A stretch of DNA of 64,000 nt from Citrobacter portucalensis. GTDB lineage: Bacteria > Pseudomonadota > Gammaproteobacteria > Enterobacterales > Enterobacteriaceae. A program made the translations under genes and the position numbers. Below, in pieces: positions 15,151-27,462 of this stretch (its first letter is position 1; each line of letters starts with the position of its first letter). The stretch is from the NCBI RefSeq assembly GCF_002042885.1, contig NZ_MVFY01000004.1, positions 1 through 64,000 of the forward strand, read 5' to 3'. The notes beneath the pieces are model-generated. The model worked only from the letters and a program-made list of their open reading frames with translations, ran no database searches and had not been told where the DNA came from.

Positions 15151-15234
15151 CTATTTAAGGTGGTACGCCAGCATTACAGTAGTTCAAAAACAGCCAATTA
15201 GCAGTAAAGTTTGCAGAACATCACATTTTTTACC

Positions 15235-17097
15235 CTATGCTGACGGTTTCACTTCCGGCTCATCGGCGACGTCGCCCGTATGCTTACCTTCATCCGTGCC
15301 TTGCCAGCCATGGCGCTGAATTAACGATAAGTGCTGACGATCTTCCGCAATAATTTCACTCAGCATTGCGCTGGTGCGTTTATAAACGGCCGCGCGGGAA
15401 GTCGCGTCATTTTCCCCTTTCACCATCTCCTCTACCATCATGGTATTGAATCGGCGGAATACGTCAGCCCGCTCACGTGCCTCATAGCGCCCAAGCCCGA
15501 GACCTTCCAGCGCCAGACGTCCGGTCTTCAGTGCACCTTCAAAGGTTTCACGTTCCGGCATATCCACGCCCGCCTGGCGCAGGCGGATGTAATGATCCAC
15601 GTCGCGCGCACGAGCAATAATTTGCAGATGCGGGAAATGCTCTTTCACCATTTCGGTTAATTGCAGACTGGTTTGCGGATCGTCAATGGCATTAATAATG
15701 ACTTCAGCTTTCGCCGCCCCGGCAGACTCCAGCAGATCCATCCGGGTCGCGTCGCCATAGAAAACCTTCATCCCGAATTTACGCAGCGTTTCGATATGAT
15801 CCGGGTCATGATCAAGAACCACCATTTTGACCCCGCTCGACAACAGCAAACGACCGGTTATCTGGCCAAATCGCCCAAACCCGGCGATGATCACCCTAGG
15901 TTGTTCCTCATCGATTTCATCGGCTTCGCGCTCTTCCTCAGTCGCCGATTTTTCCAGACGCGTCAAAATCACCAGCAAAATCGGCGTAGCCGCCATCGAC
16001 AACGCCACCGCCAGCGTCAGCGATTTCGCCCAGTCAGGATCGAGCACATTTGCCATTTGCGCCGCGCCAAACACCACAAAGGCAAACTCACTGCCCTGCC
16101 CTAATAATACGGCAAACCAGCGACGCTGCTTGTTCGGCACCTGCAACGGTTTCGCTATCAACCACAGCATGACGGTTTTGATAACCAGGAAACCGACCAG
16201 TAGAATGATAATGCGCAAGGGATTATCAATCAGCGTACCAAAGTCGATAGACATCCCTACACCGATAAAGAACAGCCCCAGCAGCAGTCCTTTAAATGGC
16301 TCAATGTCGCTTTCCAACGCGTGGCGATACTCAGAGCTTGCCAGCAGCACCCCGGCCAGGAATGCCCCCATCGCCATCGACAATCCAACCTCTTCCAACA
16401 GCAGACCGAAGCCAAACACGAGGAACAGCGCAACGGCACTGAACACTTCCCGCAGGCCCGAACGGGCGACAAAACGCAAGGCAGGACGTGTGACATAACG
16501 ACCTAACAGCACCACCAGCACCAGTGCGCCCGCTACCTTAAGGGCAGACAATGCAAACGCCCCAAGCGTTGTTGATGCGCCACTCGCTGCCAGTAATGGG
16601 ATCATCGCCACCAGTGGAATAGCAGCGATATCCTGGAACAGCAGCACGGCAAACGCGCTGCGGCCCATTTGCGACACCATCAGGTTGCGTTCATTCATCG
16701 CCTGCATAGCGATAGCCGTAGAGGAAAGCGCCAGCGTCATGCCGATCAGCTCCGCTACTTGCCAGCGCAGGCCGAGGAACATACAGAACACACCAATCAG
16801 GCCTCCGCAGACCACCATTTGCAATGCACCGCCACCGAACACCGATGCTCGCAGTTTCCACAAACGTTGCGGATCCAGCTCCAGACCAATGACAAACAGC
16901 ATCAGCACCACACCAATCTCCGCAAAATGCAGGATGGATTCGGCGTCCGTCACCAACCTCAGGCCCCATGGGCCGATAATGCACCCGGCGATGAGATACC
17001 CCAGTACCGACCCGAGCCCCAGCCGTACGGCGATGGGGACAATCAGTGCCGCCGATCCGAGATAAATCAGCGCCTGTATCAGCGTATGGCTATCCAT
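15235..17097 (-). CDS. kefC: Glutathione-regulated potassium-efflux antiporter KefC
   Basis: CPA2-family K+/H+ antiporter, held closed by glutathione and opened by glutathione adducts during electrophile stress, which acidifies the cytoplasm. About 12-13 membrane segments fill residues 1-380. The loop [12 protein letters not shown] (about 259-270) interacts with the regulatory domain. A Rossmann-type KTN/RCK domain begins at [12 protein letters not shown] (about 400). Its 620 residues equal E. coli. The start overlaps the end of kefF by 8 bp. Confidence 0.96.
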   Translation of the reverse strand: MDSHTLIQALIYLGSAALIVPIAVRLGLGSVLGYLIAGCIIGPWGLRLVTDAESILHFAEIGVVLMLFVIGLELDPQRLWKLRASVFGGGALQMVVCGGLIGVFCMFLGLRWQVAELIGMTLALSSTAIAMQAMNERNLMVSQMGRSAFAVLLFQDIAAIPLVAMIPLLAASGASTTLGAFALSALKVAGALVLVVLLGRYVTRPALRFVARSGLREVFSAVALFLVFGFGLLLEEVGLSMAMGAFLAGVLLASSEYRHALESDIEPFKGLLLGLFFIGVGMSIDFGTLIDNPLRIIILLVGFLVIKTVMLWLIAKPLQVPNKQRRWFAVLLGQGSEFAFVVFGAAQMANVLDPDWAKSLTLAVALSMAATPILLVILTRLEKSATEEEREADEIDEEQPRVIIAGFGRFGQITGRLLLSSGVKMVVLDHDPDHIETLRKFGMKVFYGDATRMDLLESAGAAKAEVIINAIDDPQTSLQLTEMVKEHFPHLQIIARARDVDHYIRLRQAGVDMPERETFEGALKTGRLALEGLGLGRYEARERADVFRRFNTMMVEEMVKGENDATSRAAVYKRTSAMLSEIIAEDRQHLSLIQRHGWQGTDEGKHTGDVADEPEVKPSA

Positions 17098-17620
17098 GGT
17101 GTGCCTCCTGCCATTCCATCAGACGCTGTTTGTAGTGACGCGCCTGCGCTTGCAGGGTTTCATCATCACAGATAAACGTACAGTGCATCGCAAACGGCGG
17201 TAGCCATTTGAGGCCACAATAAAGTGCCGTCGCCTGTAAGGGTTGAGAAAGCACATCAAATCCGGGATGGGAGCCAATATCGAAGTGGTTTTCACCGCCG
17301 CCGGTCGTCACCGCCCACAGCAGATGTTTACCGTGCAGCGCAGTACCGCCATGGCCATACGCCCAGCCGTGCGAAAGGACTTTATCCATCCACAGCTTGA
17401 GTAATGGAGGTGTGCTGTACCACTGCATCGGATGCTGCCAGATGATCAAATCAGCGCGTGCCAGCGCATCCTGTTCAGCGGCAATATCGATATTGAAGTC
17501 GGGGTAGAGCTGGTAGAGCGAGCGGATCTCCACGCCCTCCAGCGTCCTTGCCTGTTCAAGCATCCGCTTATTCGCATGCGAGTGCTGCGGATAGGGGTGC
17601 GCATAAATGATGAGGATCAT
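17090..17620 (-). CDS. kefF: KefC ancillary quinone oxidoreductase
   Basis: Flavodoxin-fold FMN protein of the NQO1/WrbA-like group, needed for full KefC activity and active as a quinone reductase. It has 176 residues, as in E. coli. The N-terminal strand-loop ([16 protein letters not shown]) binds the FMN phosphate, and [12 protein letters not shown] lines the flavin. It is the first gene of kefFC. The leader contains nested inverted repeats (17623-17684). Confidence 0.96.
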   Translation of the reverse strand: MILIIYAHPYPQHSHANKRMLEQARTLEGVEIRSLYQLYPDFNIDIAAEQDALARADLIIWQHPMQWYSTPPLLKLWMDKVLSHGWAYGHGGTALHGKHLLWAVTTGGGENHFDIGSHPGFDVLSQPLQATALYCGLKWLPPFAMHCTFICDDETLQAQARHYKQRLMEWQEAHHG

Positions 17621-17622
17621 GA

Positions 17623-17684
17623 TTAGCCTGTTTCACTGCATTATTGTAATAACAGTGAGTTTAGTCACTTAATCCACAGGCTAA
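17623..17684. promoter_or_regulatory. Nested inverted repeats in the kefF leader
   Basis: Outer arms ttagcctgt (17623-17631) and acaggctaa (17676-17684) are perfect 9-bp inverted copies. Inside them, cactg-ca-ttatt (17634-17645) faces aataa-cagtg (17648-17657), an imperfect palindrome with a two-base bulge. They begin 3 bp before the kefF start codon, so they could act as an operator or as structure in the mRNA leader. Confidence 0.4.
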
Positions 17685-17723
17685 CAGTCAATATTATTGA
17701 GTGGCTGAATGGAGAAAACTGAA

Positions 17724-17957
17724 CTAGTTATCCAGTTCACTCATATCTTTAACCTGATCGCGGTTAATCTGTTCCGTCTTACCCGTTTGCGCATTTTTAT
17801 ACGACACCAGGCCAGTATCATCATCGACTTGCGGTTTGCCGTCAGTGACGATTGTTTTACCATCGGTGGTTTTAACCGCCTGGTTTGAGGAACAACCGGC
17901 CACGGTAAACAGTGCTGCTGCGGTAAAAATTGAGGTGATCAGGATATGTTTTTGCAT
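17724..17957 (-). CDS. Small DUF903 lipoprotein, YgdI/YgdR-like
   Basis: A 77-residue secreted lipoprotein. A lipobox TVAGC ends the signal sequence (cysteine near residue 22) and serines follow, which favours outer-membrane sorting. The mature part (TTDGKTIVTDGKPQVDDDTGLVSYKNAQTG) is plainly of the YgdI/YgdR family, an SH3-like DUF903 fold of unknown function. The start follows an AGGGAG ribosome site. E. coli K-12 has no gene here that I recall (kefF is next to yaaU), so this is a lineage-specific paralogue. Confidence 0.88.
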   Translation of the reverse strand: MQKHILITSIFTAAALFTVAGCSSNQAVKTTDGKTIVTDGKPQVDDDTGLVSYKNAQTGKTEQINRDQVKDMSELDN

Positions 17958-18048
17958 GGTGTTCTCCCTGCTTTTCAGTTGTTTTTAGTGATATACCCAG
18001 TTAACTGTAGGCTAACTGACTGAGTTGCAGGGAAAATACAGAACACTC

Positions 18049-19392
18049 CTAATAACTCGCCCTGGTCACGGGCTTACTGCGAATCGTCATTTGACTGGTT
18101 TGCGCCAGCGTCAGACCTCGCGTTTCCGGGGCGAAAGCGATGGACACAAGCAGGCCAATCAGCGAAATTCCTGCGCCCATCAGCATGACATTGCTGATCC
18201 CGTATTTGGTAATGAACACCGGCAGCGCCCATGTTGAAACAATGGTGCCGATGCGGCTTAAGGACATAATCACCCCGACGGCAGATGCGCGAATGTCGGT
18301 AGGGAACAGTTCATTTGGGTACAGCCACTGAAGATTTCCCGGTCCCCCCGAGAAAAAGGCGTACACGGCAAACGCCAGCACCACCAGCCACGCTCCCATA
18401 TCAGGAATTAACCCCAGCACGGCCAGCGCCAGCGTCATCATAATAAAGCTGCCAATTAACAATGGCCGACGGCCCGCACTATTGAGCCAGAACATGGGCG
18501 GAATGCACCCCAGCATAAAGCACAGGCTTATCACCACATTGCCCAACGCCGCGCTTTTCCCGGCACCAAGCCCCAACAGTCCAACAATCTGCGGACCAAA
18601 GGTATAAATGGCGAACATCGGGATCACCTGACAGGTCCAGATAGCGGCGACAAACAGGACAAACGGGAAATGACGGCGGTTAAACAGCTGCAGGAAGCGC
18701 GTCTCCTGCGGCGCCTCTTCGTCGAACACCACCGGTTCGCCGAACAGTTTGATCATCATCGCTTCACACTCTTTCACCCGACCTTTACGCAGCAGCCAGC
18801 GCGGCGATTCAGGAAGATCGAAGCGCCCAATCAGGATCAAAATACAAGGGATCACCGCGCTGCCCAGCATCCAGCGCCATCCTCCTTCAACATCATACAG
18901 CCAGTAACCGACCAGATCGGCACAGGTGGCGCCGACATACCACATCGCGGCGATAAAACCGATGGAGAAAGCGCGCTGGCGGGTATTGGAGAACTCAGTA
19001 ATCATCGAGGTAGCAATCGGATAATCGGCACCAATCACAATGCCGATCAGCACACGCATTACCAACAGCTCAATGGGTGAGGAAACAAACATGGTTGCCG
19101 CCGATATCACGCCAATGGCGATAATATCGATGATGAACATTTTGCGCCGCCCGACCTTATCGGAAATGTAGCCAAACAGCGACGTCCCCACAAACAGACC
19201 GGCGAGCGTGCCGGCCCCCAGCAGACCAATCCACTGTGCGTTCAGTTTCAATGCTGGCGTGAGCTGTTCCAGCGCCACGCCAATCATCACCAGCACATAA
19301 CCATCCAGAAATGGCCCACCGCTTCCCCACAGCATTATCCGGCGGTGAATAGAGGTAAATTTGATGTCATCAAAGTTCCTGGGCTGCTGCAT
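18049..19392 (-). CDS. yaaU: MFS transporter YaaU
   Basis: Twelve-helix major facilitator carrier of the sugar/metabolite-proton symporter type; the substrate is unknown. Signature loops are DKVGRRK after helix 2 and LPESPRWLLRKGR after helix 6. The ATG at 19392 (MQQPRNFDDIKF) follows AGGAAG and gives 447 residues against 443 in E. coli; a nine-residue upstream extension is less likely. Its place after fixABCX is conserved, but no evidence ties it to carnitine. Confidence 0.92.
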   Translation of the reverse strand: MQQPRNFDDIKFTSIHRRIMLWGSGGPFLDGYVLVMIGVALEQLTPALKLNAQWIGLLGAGTLAGLFVGTSLFGYISDKVGRRKMFIIDIIAIGVISAATMFVSSPIELLVMRVLIGIVIGADYPIATSMITEFSNTRQRAFSIGFIAAMWYVGATCADLVGYWLYDVEGGWRWMLGSAVIPCILILIGRFDLPESPRWLLRKGRVKECEAMMIKLFGEPVVFDEEAPQETRFLQLFNRRHFPFVLFVAAIWTCQVIPMFAIYTFGPQIVGLLGLGAGKSAALGNVVISLCFMLGCIPPMFWLNSAGRRPLLIGSFIMMTLALAVLGLIPDMGAWLVVLAFAVYAFFSGGPGNLQWLYPNELFPTDIRASAVGVIMSLSRIGTIVSTWALPVFITKYGISNVMLMGAGISLIGLLVSIAFAPETRGLTLAQTSQMTIRSKPVTRASY

Positions 19393-19429
19393 AGCGACTT
19401 CCTGTTTCAACACGGGCAAAGCGTCATCT

Positions 19430-19520
19430 GTAGGCCGGATAAGGCGTTTAGGCCGCCATCCGGCATTGGCGCCACATGATTGCCGGATGGCGACGCTACC
19501 ACGTCTTATCCGACCTACGG
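19430..19520. repeat. REP/BIME element between fixX and yaaU
   Basis: Two REP units: gtaggccggataaggcg with gccgccatccggc (19430-19463) and tgccggatggcgacg with cttatccgacctac (to 19518). They lie between two genes on the same strand, where such elements often shield upstream mRNA or weaken read-through. Confidence 0.85.
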
Positions 19521-19539
19521 GTGCTCAGCCTCGTACTTA

Positions 19540-19827
19540 TTAGCCGTAGCGAAACTCCACGCCAAATGTCCCGCGCGGGTATTCCCATTTTTCCAACGCT
19601 GTATCAAGTCCGAGAATGCGGCACGTTCCGCACTCCAGGCATCCGGCGTAATCAAAACGGACGCTGCCGTCGTCCTGCTTTTTATACAGCCCGGCTGGAC
19701 AAGCCTTAATCAGTACTTCCAGCGCCTGTTTATCAGGATCGGTTTTGAGAATGATGTGCGGGCTGTCTTCATCCACATTGAACTTATTGACGCCCAGTTT
19801 GACGTCCACATTGACGGGAGATGTCAT
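19540..19827 (-). CDS. fixX: Ferredoxin-like protein FixX
   Basis: Small iron-sulfur protein (95 residues, as in E. coli) of the FixABCX electron-transfer complex serving carnitine reduction. Cysteines lie in IKACPAGLY and AGCLECGTCRIL, enough for one cluster. The start overlaps the fixC stop by 4 bp (ATGA). It is the last gene of fixABCX. Confidence 0.95.
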   Translation of the reverse strand: MTSPVNVDVKLGVNKFNVDEDSPHIILKTDPDKQALEVLIKACPAGLYKKQDDGSVRFDYAGCLECGTCRILGLDTALEKWEYPRGTFGVEFRYG

Positions 19828-21110
19828 AATACGGTCACTCCTTTCAGGCCATCTTTCATCAGGTTGATGAAGCCCACTTTCTTCGCATGACGCAGGATTT
19901 TTTTGCGCATTGGCACCGGAGCAGAGCCATCCACGGTGAACAGGTCGCGCGCGATGCTGACCGCCATTTCAGGATAGGCGGTAAACATGCGTGGGTTATC
20001 AAGGAAAGCGGGAAGCTTCTGATACATGCGCATATCGCGCATTGGACCATCATCGAGATGCTGACGGTATTCGCCCAGCGACTGTTTGCTGAAGTCGTCG
20101 CGCTTCATCGCGGAAAGCACCGTTTTCGCGGCCGCTTCGCCTGCGGATATGGCGAGATCCATACCGCGGATGGTAAAGCCGAGGTTCATACACATTCCGG
20201 CAGCATCACCGGCAATCAGCACACCGTCACCCACCAGTTCAGGCTGCATATTCATACCGGCCTCCGGTACGACGTGCGCGGCATATTCCACCAGCTTGCC
20301 ACCGGCGATCAGTGGGGCAACCGCCGGATGCTGTTTGAAATCTTCCAGCATTTGTGGGACCGATTTTTTAGCATCTTTCAGATGATGAAGACCGCAGACC
20401 AGCCCCAGAGAAAGGGTCGTTTCATTAGTATAGAGGAAGCCCCCGCCCATCAACCCATCAGTTGGAGAACCGGCAAACAGGCAAGCTGCACCTTCGTTCC
20501 CCTGTAACTGGAAACGATCTTCAATCACCGATTTTGGCAATTCGATCAGCTCTTTTACGCCAACGGCAACATGCGATGCCTCAACGCGCTTTGCCATGCC
20601 CAGTTTTTCTGCCAACAAAGAATTCACCCCGTCAGCGAGGATCACCACTTTGGCTTCCAGAATATCGCCGTCGGCTTCCACGCCCACGACTTTGCCTTCG
20701 CGCTGCACAACGTTATCCACCCGAATACCGGTGATAAGCTGGGCTCCCGCCTCCTCGGCCTGCTCCATCAGCCAAGCGTCAAATTTGCTGCGTAAGACGG
20801 AATAAGAAACCTGCGACGATGCAGCCTCTTCACCATTGCAATAGTCGATGGTCATCGCCCCTTTATCGGTCATAAAGGCGAGTTTTTCGTGGGTGATTAT
20901 GCGTTCAATGGGGGCCTGCTCAGCAAAGCCGGGAATGATGCGTTCCAGGCTATGGGCATACATGCGCCCACCGGTGACATTCTTCGCGCCAGCAGAATTG
21001 CCGCGCTCGATGACCAGCACCTGTGCACCTTCCCGAGCCAGCACCAGCGCCGCAACCGAACCGGCCAGACCTGCACCCACGATGATGGCATCAAAGATAT
21101 CTTCGGACAT
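19824..21110 (-). CDS. fixC: FAD-dependent oxidoreductase FixC
   Basis: Electron-transfer-flavoprotein:quinone oxidoreductase-like flavoprotein, 428 residues as in E. coli. The N-terminal dinucleotide fold is DAIIVGAGLAGSVAALVLAREG, and a second FAD motif (GVLIAGDAAGMCMN) lies near residue 300. With FixA, FixB and FixX it is thought to feed electrons to crotonobetainyl-CoA reductase CaiA in anaerobic growth. It starts 48 bp after fixB. Confidence 0.95.
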   Translation of the reverse strand: MSEDIFDAIIVGAGLAGSVAALVLAREGAQVLVIERGNSAGAKNVTGGRMYAHSLERIIPGFAEQAPIERIITHEKLAFMTDKGAMTIDYCNGEEAASSQVSYSVLRSKFDAWLMEQAEEAGAQLITGIRVDNVVQREGKVVGVEADGDILEAKVVILADGVNSLLAEKLGMAKRVEASHVAVGVKELIELPKSVIEDRFQLQGNEGAACLFAGSPTDGLMGGGFLYTNETTLSLGLVCGLHHLKDAKKSVPQMLEDFKQHPAVAPLIAGGKLVEYAAHVVPEAGMNMQPELVGDGVLIAGDAAGMCMNLGFTIRGMDLAISAGEAAAKTVLSAMKRDDFSKQSLGEYRQHLDDGPMRDMRMYQKLPAFLDNPRMFTAYPEMAVSIARDLFTVDGSAPVPMRKKILRHAKKVGFINLMKDGLKGVTVL

Positions 21111-21158
21111 ACATACTCCTGTCAGTGGCAGGATACTTTCGCACCCTGCCCGAATGGT

Positions 21159-22100
21159 TTAACGCGCCAGAGCAGCCGTCAGCGCAGGCAGGATCTTCAG
21201 CGCATCGCCAACGATGCCAAAATCTGCGTACTGGAAGATCGGCGCATTTTTATCTTTGTTGATGGCGAAAATCGTCTGCGCGCCGTTGGCGCCGACCATA
21301 TGTTGGATCTGCCCGGAGATCCCCACGGCCAGGTACAGTTCTGGTTTGAGCATCAGGTTGGAAATGCCGACGTAGCGTTCGTGCTCCATCCACTTCTCGT
21401 TTTCCGCCACCGGACGTGAACAGGCCAGCTCAGCGCCAATCGCCTGGCACAGCGCTTCGGCCAGCGAGATATTTTCTTTGCTACCAATACCGCGTCCCAC
21501 GCTGACCACCAGACGGGCTTTGTCGAGATCGACACTGTTGCTCTGACGCGCCTGCGTTGCCGTACGGGTCACGGCGATAGTCGGAGCCTGCCACTGGACG
21601 GTGTGCACCTCGCCGCTGCGGGCAGTATCCGGTTGCTGCGCGTCAAACGTTCCGCTGCTGAGAGTGATCACGGCAAACGGTGAAGCGATTGTTTCTGCTC
21701 CCATCGCCAGGCCGCCGTAGACCATATGTTTGACCGCCGCTTTTCCGTCCTGCACCGCGACTGCGCTGGCGTCGTTTGAGACCGCAGCCGACAAGCGAAA
21801 GCCCAGCTTTGCCGCTAACAGCTTGCCCCGACGCGTATTCGGCAGCAGCACCGCGCCGCCCTCGCTGTGCTGACGAATGGTTTCGGCCATCGCATCGGCG
21901 TAGTCTTCAACCATACGGTCTTCTGGTTTGCCGCTGAGCAGCCAGACATGATCTGCGCCTAAATGGCATGCCGCCGCGCTGTCCTCATCGCTGAGCACAA
22001 ACGTGTTAACGTTTTCACCTAAAGCCTGCGCACCATTCATCAATTCCGGCAGACGAGAACGGGTATCGCTGAATACCCAGACACTGGAAAATTTGTTCAT
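21159..22100 (-). CDS. fixB: Electron transfer flavoprotein alpha subunit FixB
   Basis: ETF alpha-family subunit of 313 residues, as in E. coli. The C-terminal FAD-binding segment is clear ([20 protein letters not shown], then [21 protein letters not shown]). It pairs with FixA. The start lies 15 bp after fixA, which suggests coupled translation. Confidence 0.96.
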   Translation of the reverse strand: MNKFSSVWVFSDTRSRLPELMNGAQALGENVNTFVLSDEDSAAACHLGADHVWLLSGKPEDRMVEDYADAMAETIRQHSEGGAVLLPNTRRGKLLAAKLGFRLSAAVSNDASAVAVQDGKAAVKHMVYGGLAMGAETIASPFAVITLSSGTFDAQQPDTARSGEVHTVQWQAPTIAVTRTATQARQSNSVDLDKARLVVSVGRGIGSKENISLAEALCQAIGAELACSRPVAENEKWMEHERYVGISNLMLKPELYLAVGISGQIQHMVGANGAQTIFAINKDKNAPIFQYADFGIVGDALKILPALTAALAR

Positions 22101-22115
22101 AACATCCCCTGATAA

Positions 22116-22886
22116 TTAAATGATTTTGCGAAGATTCTCGACAAACGCGGCAATCTGTTCTTCACCGTCACCTTCAATCACAACGCGCTGACGCTCGCGC
22201 TGCTTCGGTGCGGCAACCTGTTGTTCGGAATACGCTTGCGCGCCGTTCAGCCCAATGTCCGCAGACGACCAGACCTGGACCGGTTTTTTCGCTGCACCAA
22301 GAATGGCTTTCATGGAAGGGATTTGAGGGGTGTTGATGTCGGTAGAGACCGCGATCACCGCCGGAAGCGGGATACTCAGGGTTTCAACTTCATCTTCCAG
22401 TTCACGCTCTACCGTCAGCGTGCTGTCGGTAAGAGAGAGGATTTTACTCACGCCGTTAATCGCCGGCACGTTCAGCATTTCGCCCACCAGCAGACCAACC
22501 TGCTGAGCATAAAGATCGGAAGAACCGTCGCCGCAAATAAGCAGATCAAAACCTGATTTTTGTGCGGCGGCAGCCAGCGCAGTGGCGGTTTGTTGCGGCA
22601 GCGTCTGTTCAAATTGATCGTCAATGACAACAATCAGTTCATCAGGGCCACGGGAGAGCACATCTTTGCGCCCTTTTGCATTGGTCAGCGCTTTGCCGCC
22701 GACGCTCATGGCCACAACCTGAGCCTCTCCCACCTGCTGTTTTAACTGGCAAGCCGCTTCGATCGCATTCAGATCATATTGGCTGATTTTGCCATCTGCT
22801 TTGCTGAAATCGAGTGTTCCATCAGCATTATTAATCGCAATATCCTGCTCATCAGGTACGCATTTGTAGCAAGTAATTATCTTCAT
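22116..22886 (-). CDS. fixA: Electron transfer flavoprotein beta subunit FixA
   Basis: ETF beta-family subunit, 256 residues from the ATG at 22886 ([15 protein letters not shown]), the E. coli length, with a GGAG ribosome site; six extra residues upstream are rejected. It carries the nucleotide-binding [18 protein letters not shown] segment. First gene of fixABCX, diverging from caiT across a 479-bp region with CaiF-type dyads. Confidence 0.96.
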   Translation of the reverse strand: MKIITCYKCVPDEQDIAINNADGTLDFSKADGKISQYDLNAIEAACQLKQQVGEAQVVAMSVGGKALTNAKGRKDVLSRGPDELIVVIDDQFEQTLPQQTATALAAAAQKSGFDLLICGDGSSDLYAQQVGLLVGEMLNVPAINGVSKILSLTDSTLTVERELEDEVETLSIPLPAVIAVSTDINTPQIPSMKAILGAAKKPVQVWSSADIGLNGAQAYSEQQVAAPKQRERQRVVIEGDGEEQIAAFVENLRKII

Positions 22887-23015
22887 TGCATCTCCAGAAA
22901 TCATGAAGGAAACGTATTTATATCGGCGGTGTTAAATACAGATATCACGCTCTTTAATTCGGAAATAAAACATTAATCACCAATATTGAAAATGTCACAC
23001 ATTGATATTCGTAAC

Positions 23016-23050
23016 TTTCAATAGTGTTATGCACCTCACCAATATTGAAA
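23016..23050. promoter_or_regulatory. CaiF binding dyad 1
   Basis: Half-sites tttcaatagtg (23016-23026) and caatattgaaa (23040-23050) are inverted copies with one mismatch, separated by exactly 13 bp. This is the 11-13-11 layout described for CaiF operators in E. coli, as I recall it. Confidence 0.75.
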
Positions 23051-23072
23051 GAAACATGTCAAATACGAAAAT

Positions 23073-23107
23073 TTTCAATATTGTTTGCTGGTTCAACAAT
23101 ATTGAAC
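23073..23107. promoter_or_regulatory. CaiF binding dyad 2
   Basis: Half-sites tttcaatattg (23073-23083) and caatattgaac (23097-23107), again 13 bp apart and identical except for the outermost base. Its centre is 57 bp from that of dyad 1. The right half lies inside a second small palindrome, gttcaa-n5-ttgaac (23091-23107). Confidence 0.75.
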
Positions 23108-23202
23108 GTCAGCCACTTAAAAAAGTTAAAAAAGCAACATCAACACCATGATTAATAAGAGAATTATTTGTATTTTCAGACAAAATAACCAGCATAAGAA
23201 AG

Positions 23203-23218
23203 TGTGACGCAGATAACA
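23203..23218. promoter_or_regulatory. Possible CRP site upstream of caiT
   Basis: Reads tgtga, six bases, taaca: one mismatch from the TGTGA-N6-TCACA core. It lies between the CaiF dyads and caiT, where catabolite control of the cai operon is expected. Pattern match only. Confidence 0.35.
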
Positions 23219-23338
23219 GAATAGCCGGAAATGAATACCCATTATGAGTTACTCATTGAGGCGCCCAGAGGTTAAAAAGTTATCAACAAATCATTAATAA
23301 CAAATAAACAAACGATCACATACGGGCACGCTAAATAA

Positions 23339-24883
<1,545 letters not shown>

Positions 24884-24917
24884 TTCTTATTAACCCAATT
24901 GATCAAGAGGCTGAAAG

Positions 24918-26060
24918 ATGGATTTCAACTTAAATGACGAGCAGGAACTGTTTGTCGCCGGTATTCGTGAACTGATGGCCAGTGAGAACTGGGAAGCTTA
25001 TTTTGCCGAGTGCGATCGCGACAGCGTCTACCCTGAGCGTTTTGTAAAAGCGCTGGCGGATATGGGCATCGATAGCCTGTTGATCCCGGAAGAACACGGC
25101 GGGCTGGAAGCCGGTTTTGTCACCGTTGCCGCCGTCTGGATGGAACTCGGACGTCTTGGCGCACCGACTTACGTGTTGTACCAATTACCAGGCGGTTTTA
25201 ACACTTTTCTGCGTGAAGGTACCCAAGAGCAAATTGATAAAATCATGGCGTTCCAGGGCACCGGTAAGCAGATGTGGAACTCTGCTATCACCGAACCGGG
25301 AGCGGGATCGGATGTTGGCAGTCTGAAAACCACTTATACACGCAAAAATGGTAAGGTTTATCTTAATGGCAGTAAGTGCTTTATCACCAGTAGCGCCTAT
25401 ACCCCGTACATCGTAGTGATGGCGAGAGATGGTGCATCACCGGATAAACCTGTTTATACCGAGTGGTTTGTTGACATGAGCAAAGCGGGTATCAAGGTCA
25501 ACAAACTGGAGAAACTCGGTCTGCGCATGGATAGCTGCTGTGAAATCACCTTTGATGACGTTGAACTGGACGAGAAAGACATGTTCGGTCGGGAAGGTAA
25601 TGGCTTCAACCGTGTGAAAGAAGAGTTTGACCATGAACGCTTCCTCGTCGCGCTGACCAACTACGGTACGGCAATGTGCGCTTTTGAAGACGCCGCGCGC
25701 TACGCCAACCAACGCGTACAGTTTGGCGAAACGATCGGCCGTTTCCAGCTGATCCAGGAGAAGTTCGCACACATGGCGATCAAACTGAACTCCATGAAAA
25801 ACATGCTGTTGGAAGCCGCATGGAAAGCGGATAACGGCACCATTACTTCTGGTGACGCGGCAATGTGTAAATACTTCTGCGCCAACGCCGCGTTTGAAGT
25901 GGTAGACACCGCCATGCAGGTACTGGGAGGTGTTGGTATAGCGGGCAACCACCGCATCACGCGTTTCTGGCGTGACCTGCGCGTTGACCGTGTTTCTGGT
26001 GGTTCTGACGAAATGCAGATCCTGACGTTAGGTCGTGCGGTACTCAAGCAATACCGATAG
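24918..26060 (+). CDS. caiA: Crotonobetainyl-CoA reductase
   Basis: Acyl-CoA dehydrogenase-fold flavoprotein that reduces crotonobetainyl-CoA to gamma-butyrobetainyl-CoA, the electron-accepting step of anaerobic carnitine use. It has 380 residues, as in E. coli. The FAD-contact motifs [14 protein letters not shown] and the C-terminal [22 protein letters not shown] are conserved. It follows caiT by 34 bp. A REP pair separates it from caiB. Confidence 0.96.
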   Translation: MDFNLNDEQELFVAGIRELMASENWEAYFAECDRDSVYPERFVKALADMGIDSLLIPEEHGGLEAGFVTVAAVWMELGRLGAPTYVLYQLPGGFNTFLREGTQEQIDKIMAFQGTGKQMWNSAITEPGAGSDVGSLKTTYTRKNGKVYLNGSKCFITSSAYTPYIVVMARDGASPDKPVYTEWFVDMSKAGIKVNKLEKLGLRMDSCCEITFDDVELDEKDMFGREGNGFNRVKEEFDHERFLVALTNYGTAMCAFEDAARYANQRVQFGETIGRFQLIQEKFAHMAIKLNSMKNMLLEAAWKADNGTITSGDAAMCKYFCANAAFEVVDTAMQVLGGVGIAGNHRITRFWRDLRVDRVSGGSDEMQILTLGRAVLKQYR

Positions 26061-26073
26061 AACGACGCAACCT

Positions 26074-27401
<1,328 letters not shown>

Positions 27402-27462
27402 ACGCGACGCGCTGACCCCTCGATGGTTAGCGCTCACGCCTGATTTCAGTGGATAAAGCAAT

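Noticed and set aside
15661-17175. Long frames antisense to kefC and kefF
   Set aside because: Hydrophobic helices on one strand give His/Gln/Arg-rich open frames on the other. They look like composition artefacts.
22981-23107. Regular caatattgaa repeats as a CRISPR or iteron array
   Set aside because: The copies are in alternating orientation with 13-bp dyad spacing, which fits operator half-sites. There are no equal spacers, no cas genes and no replication gene.
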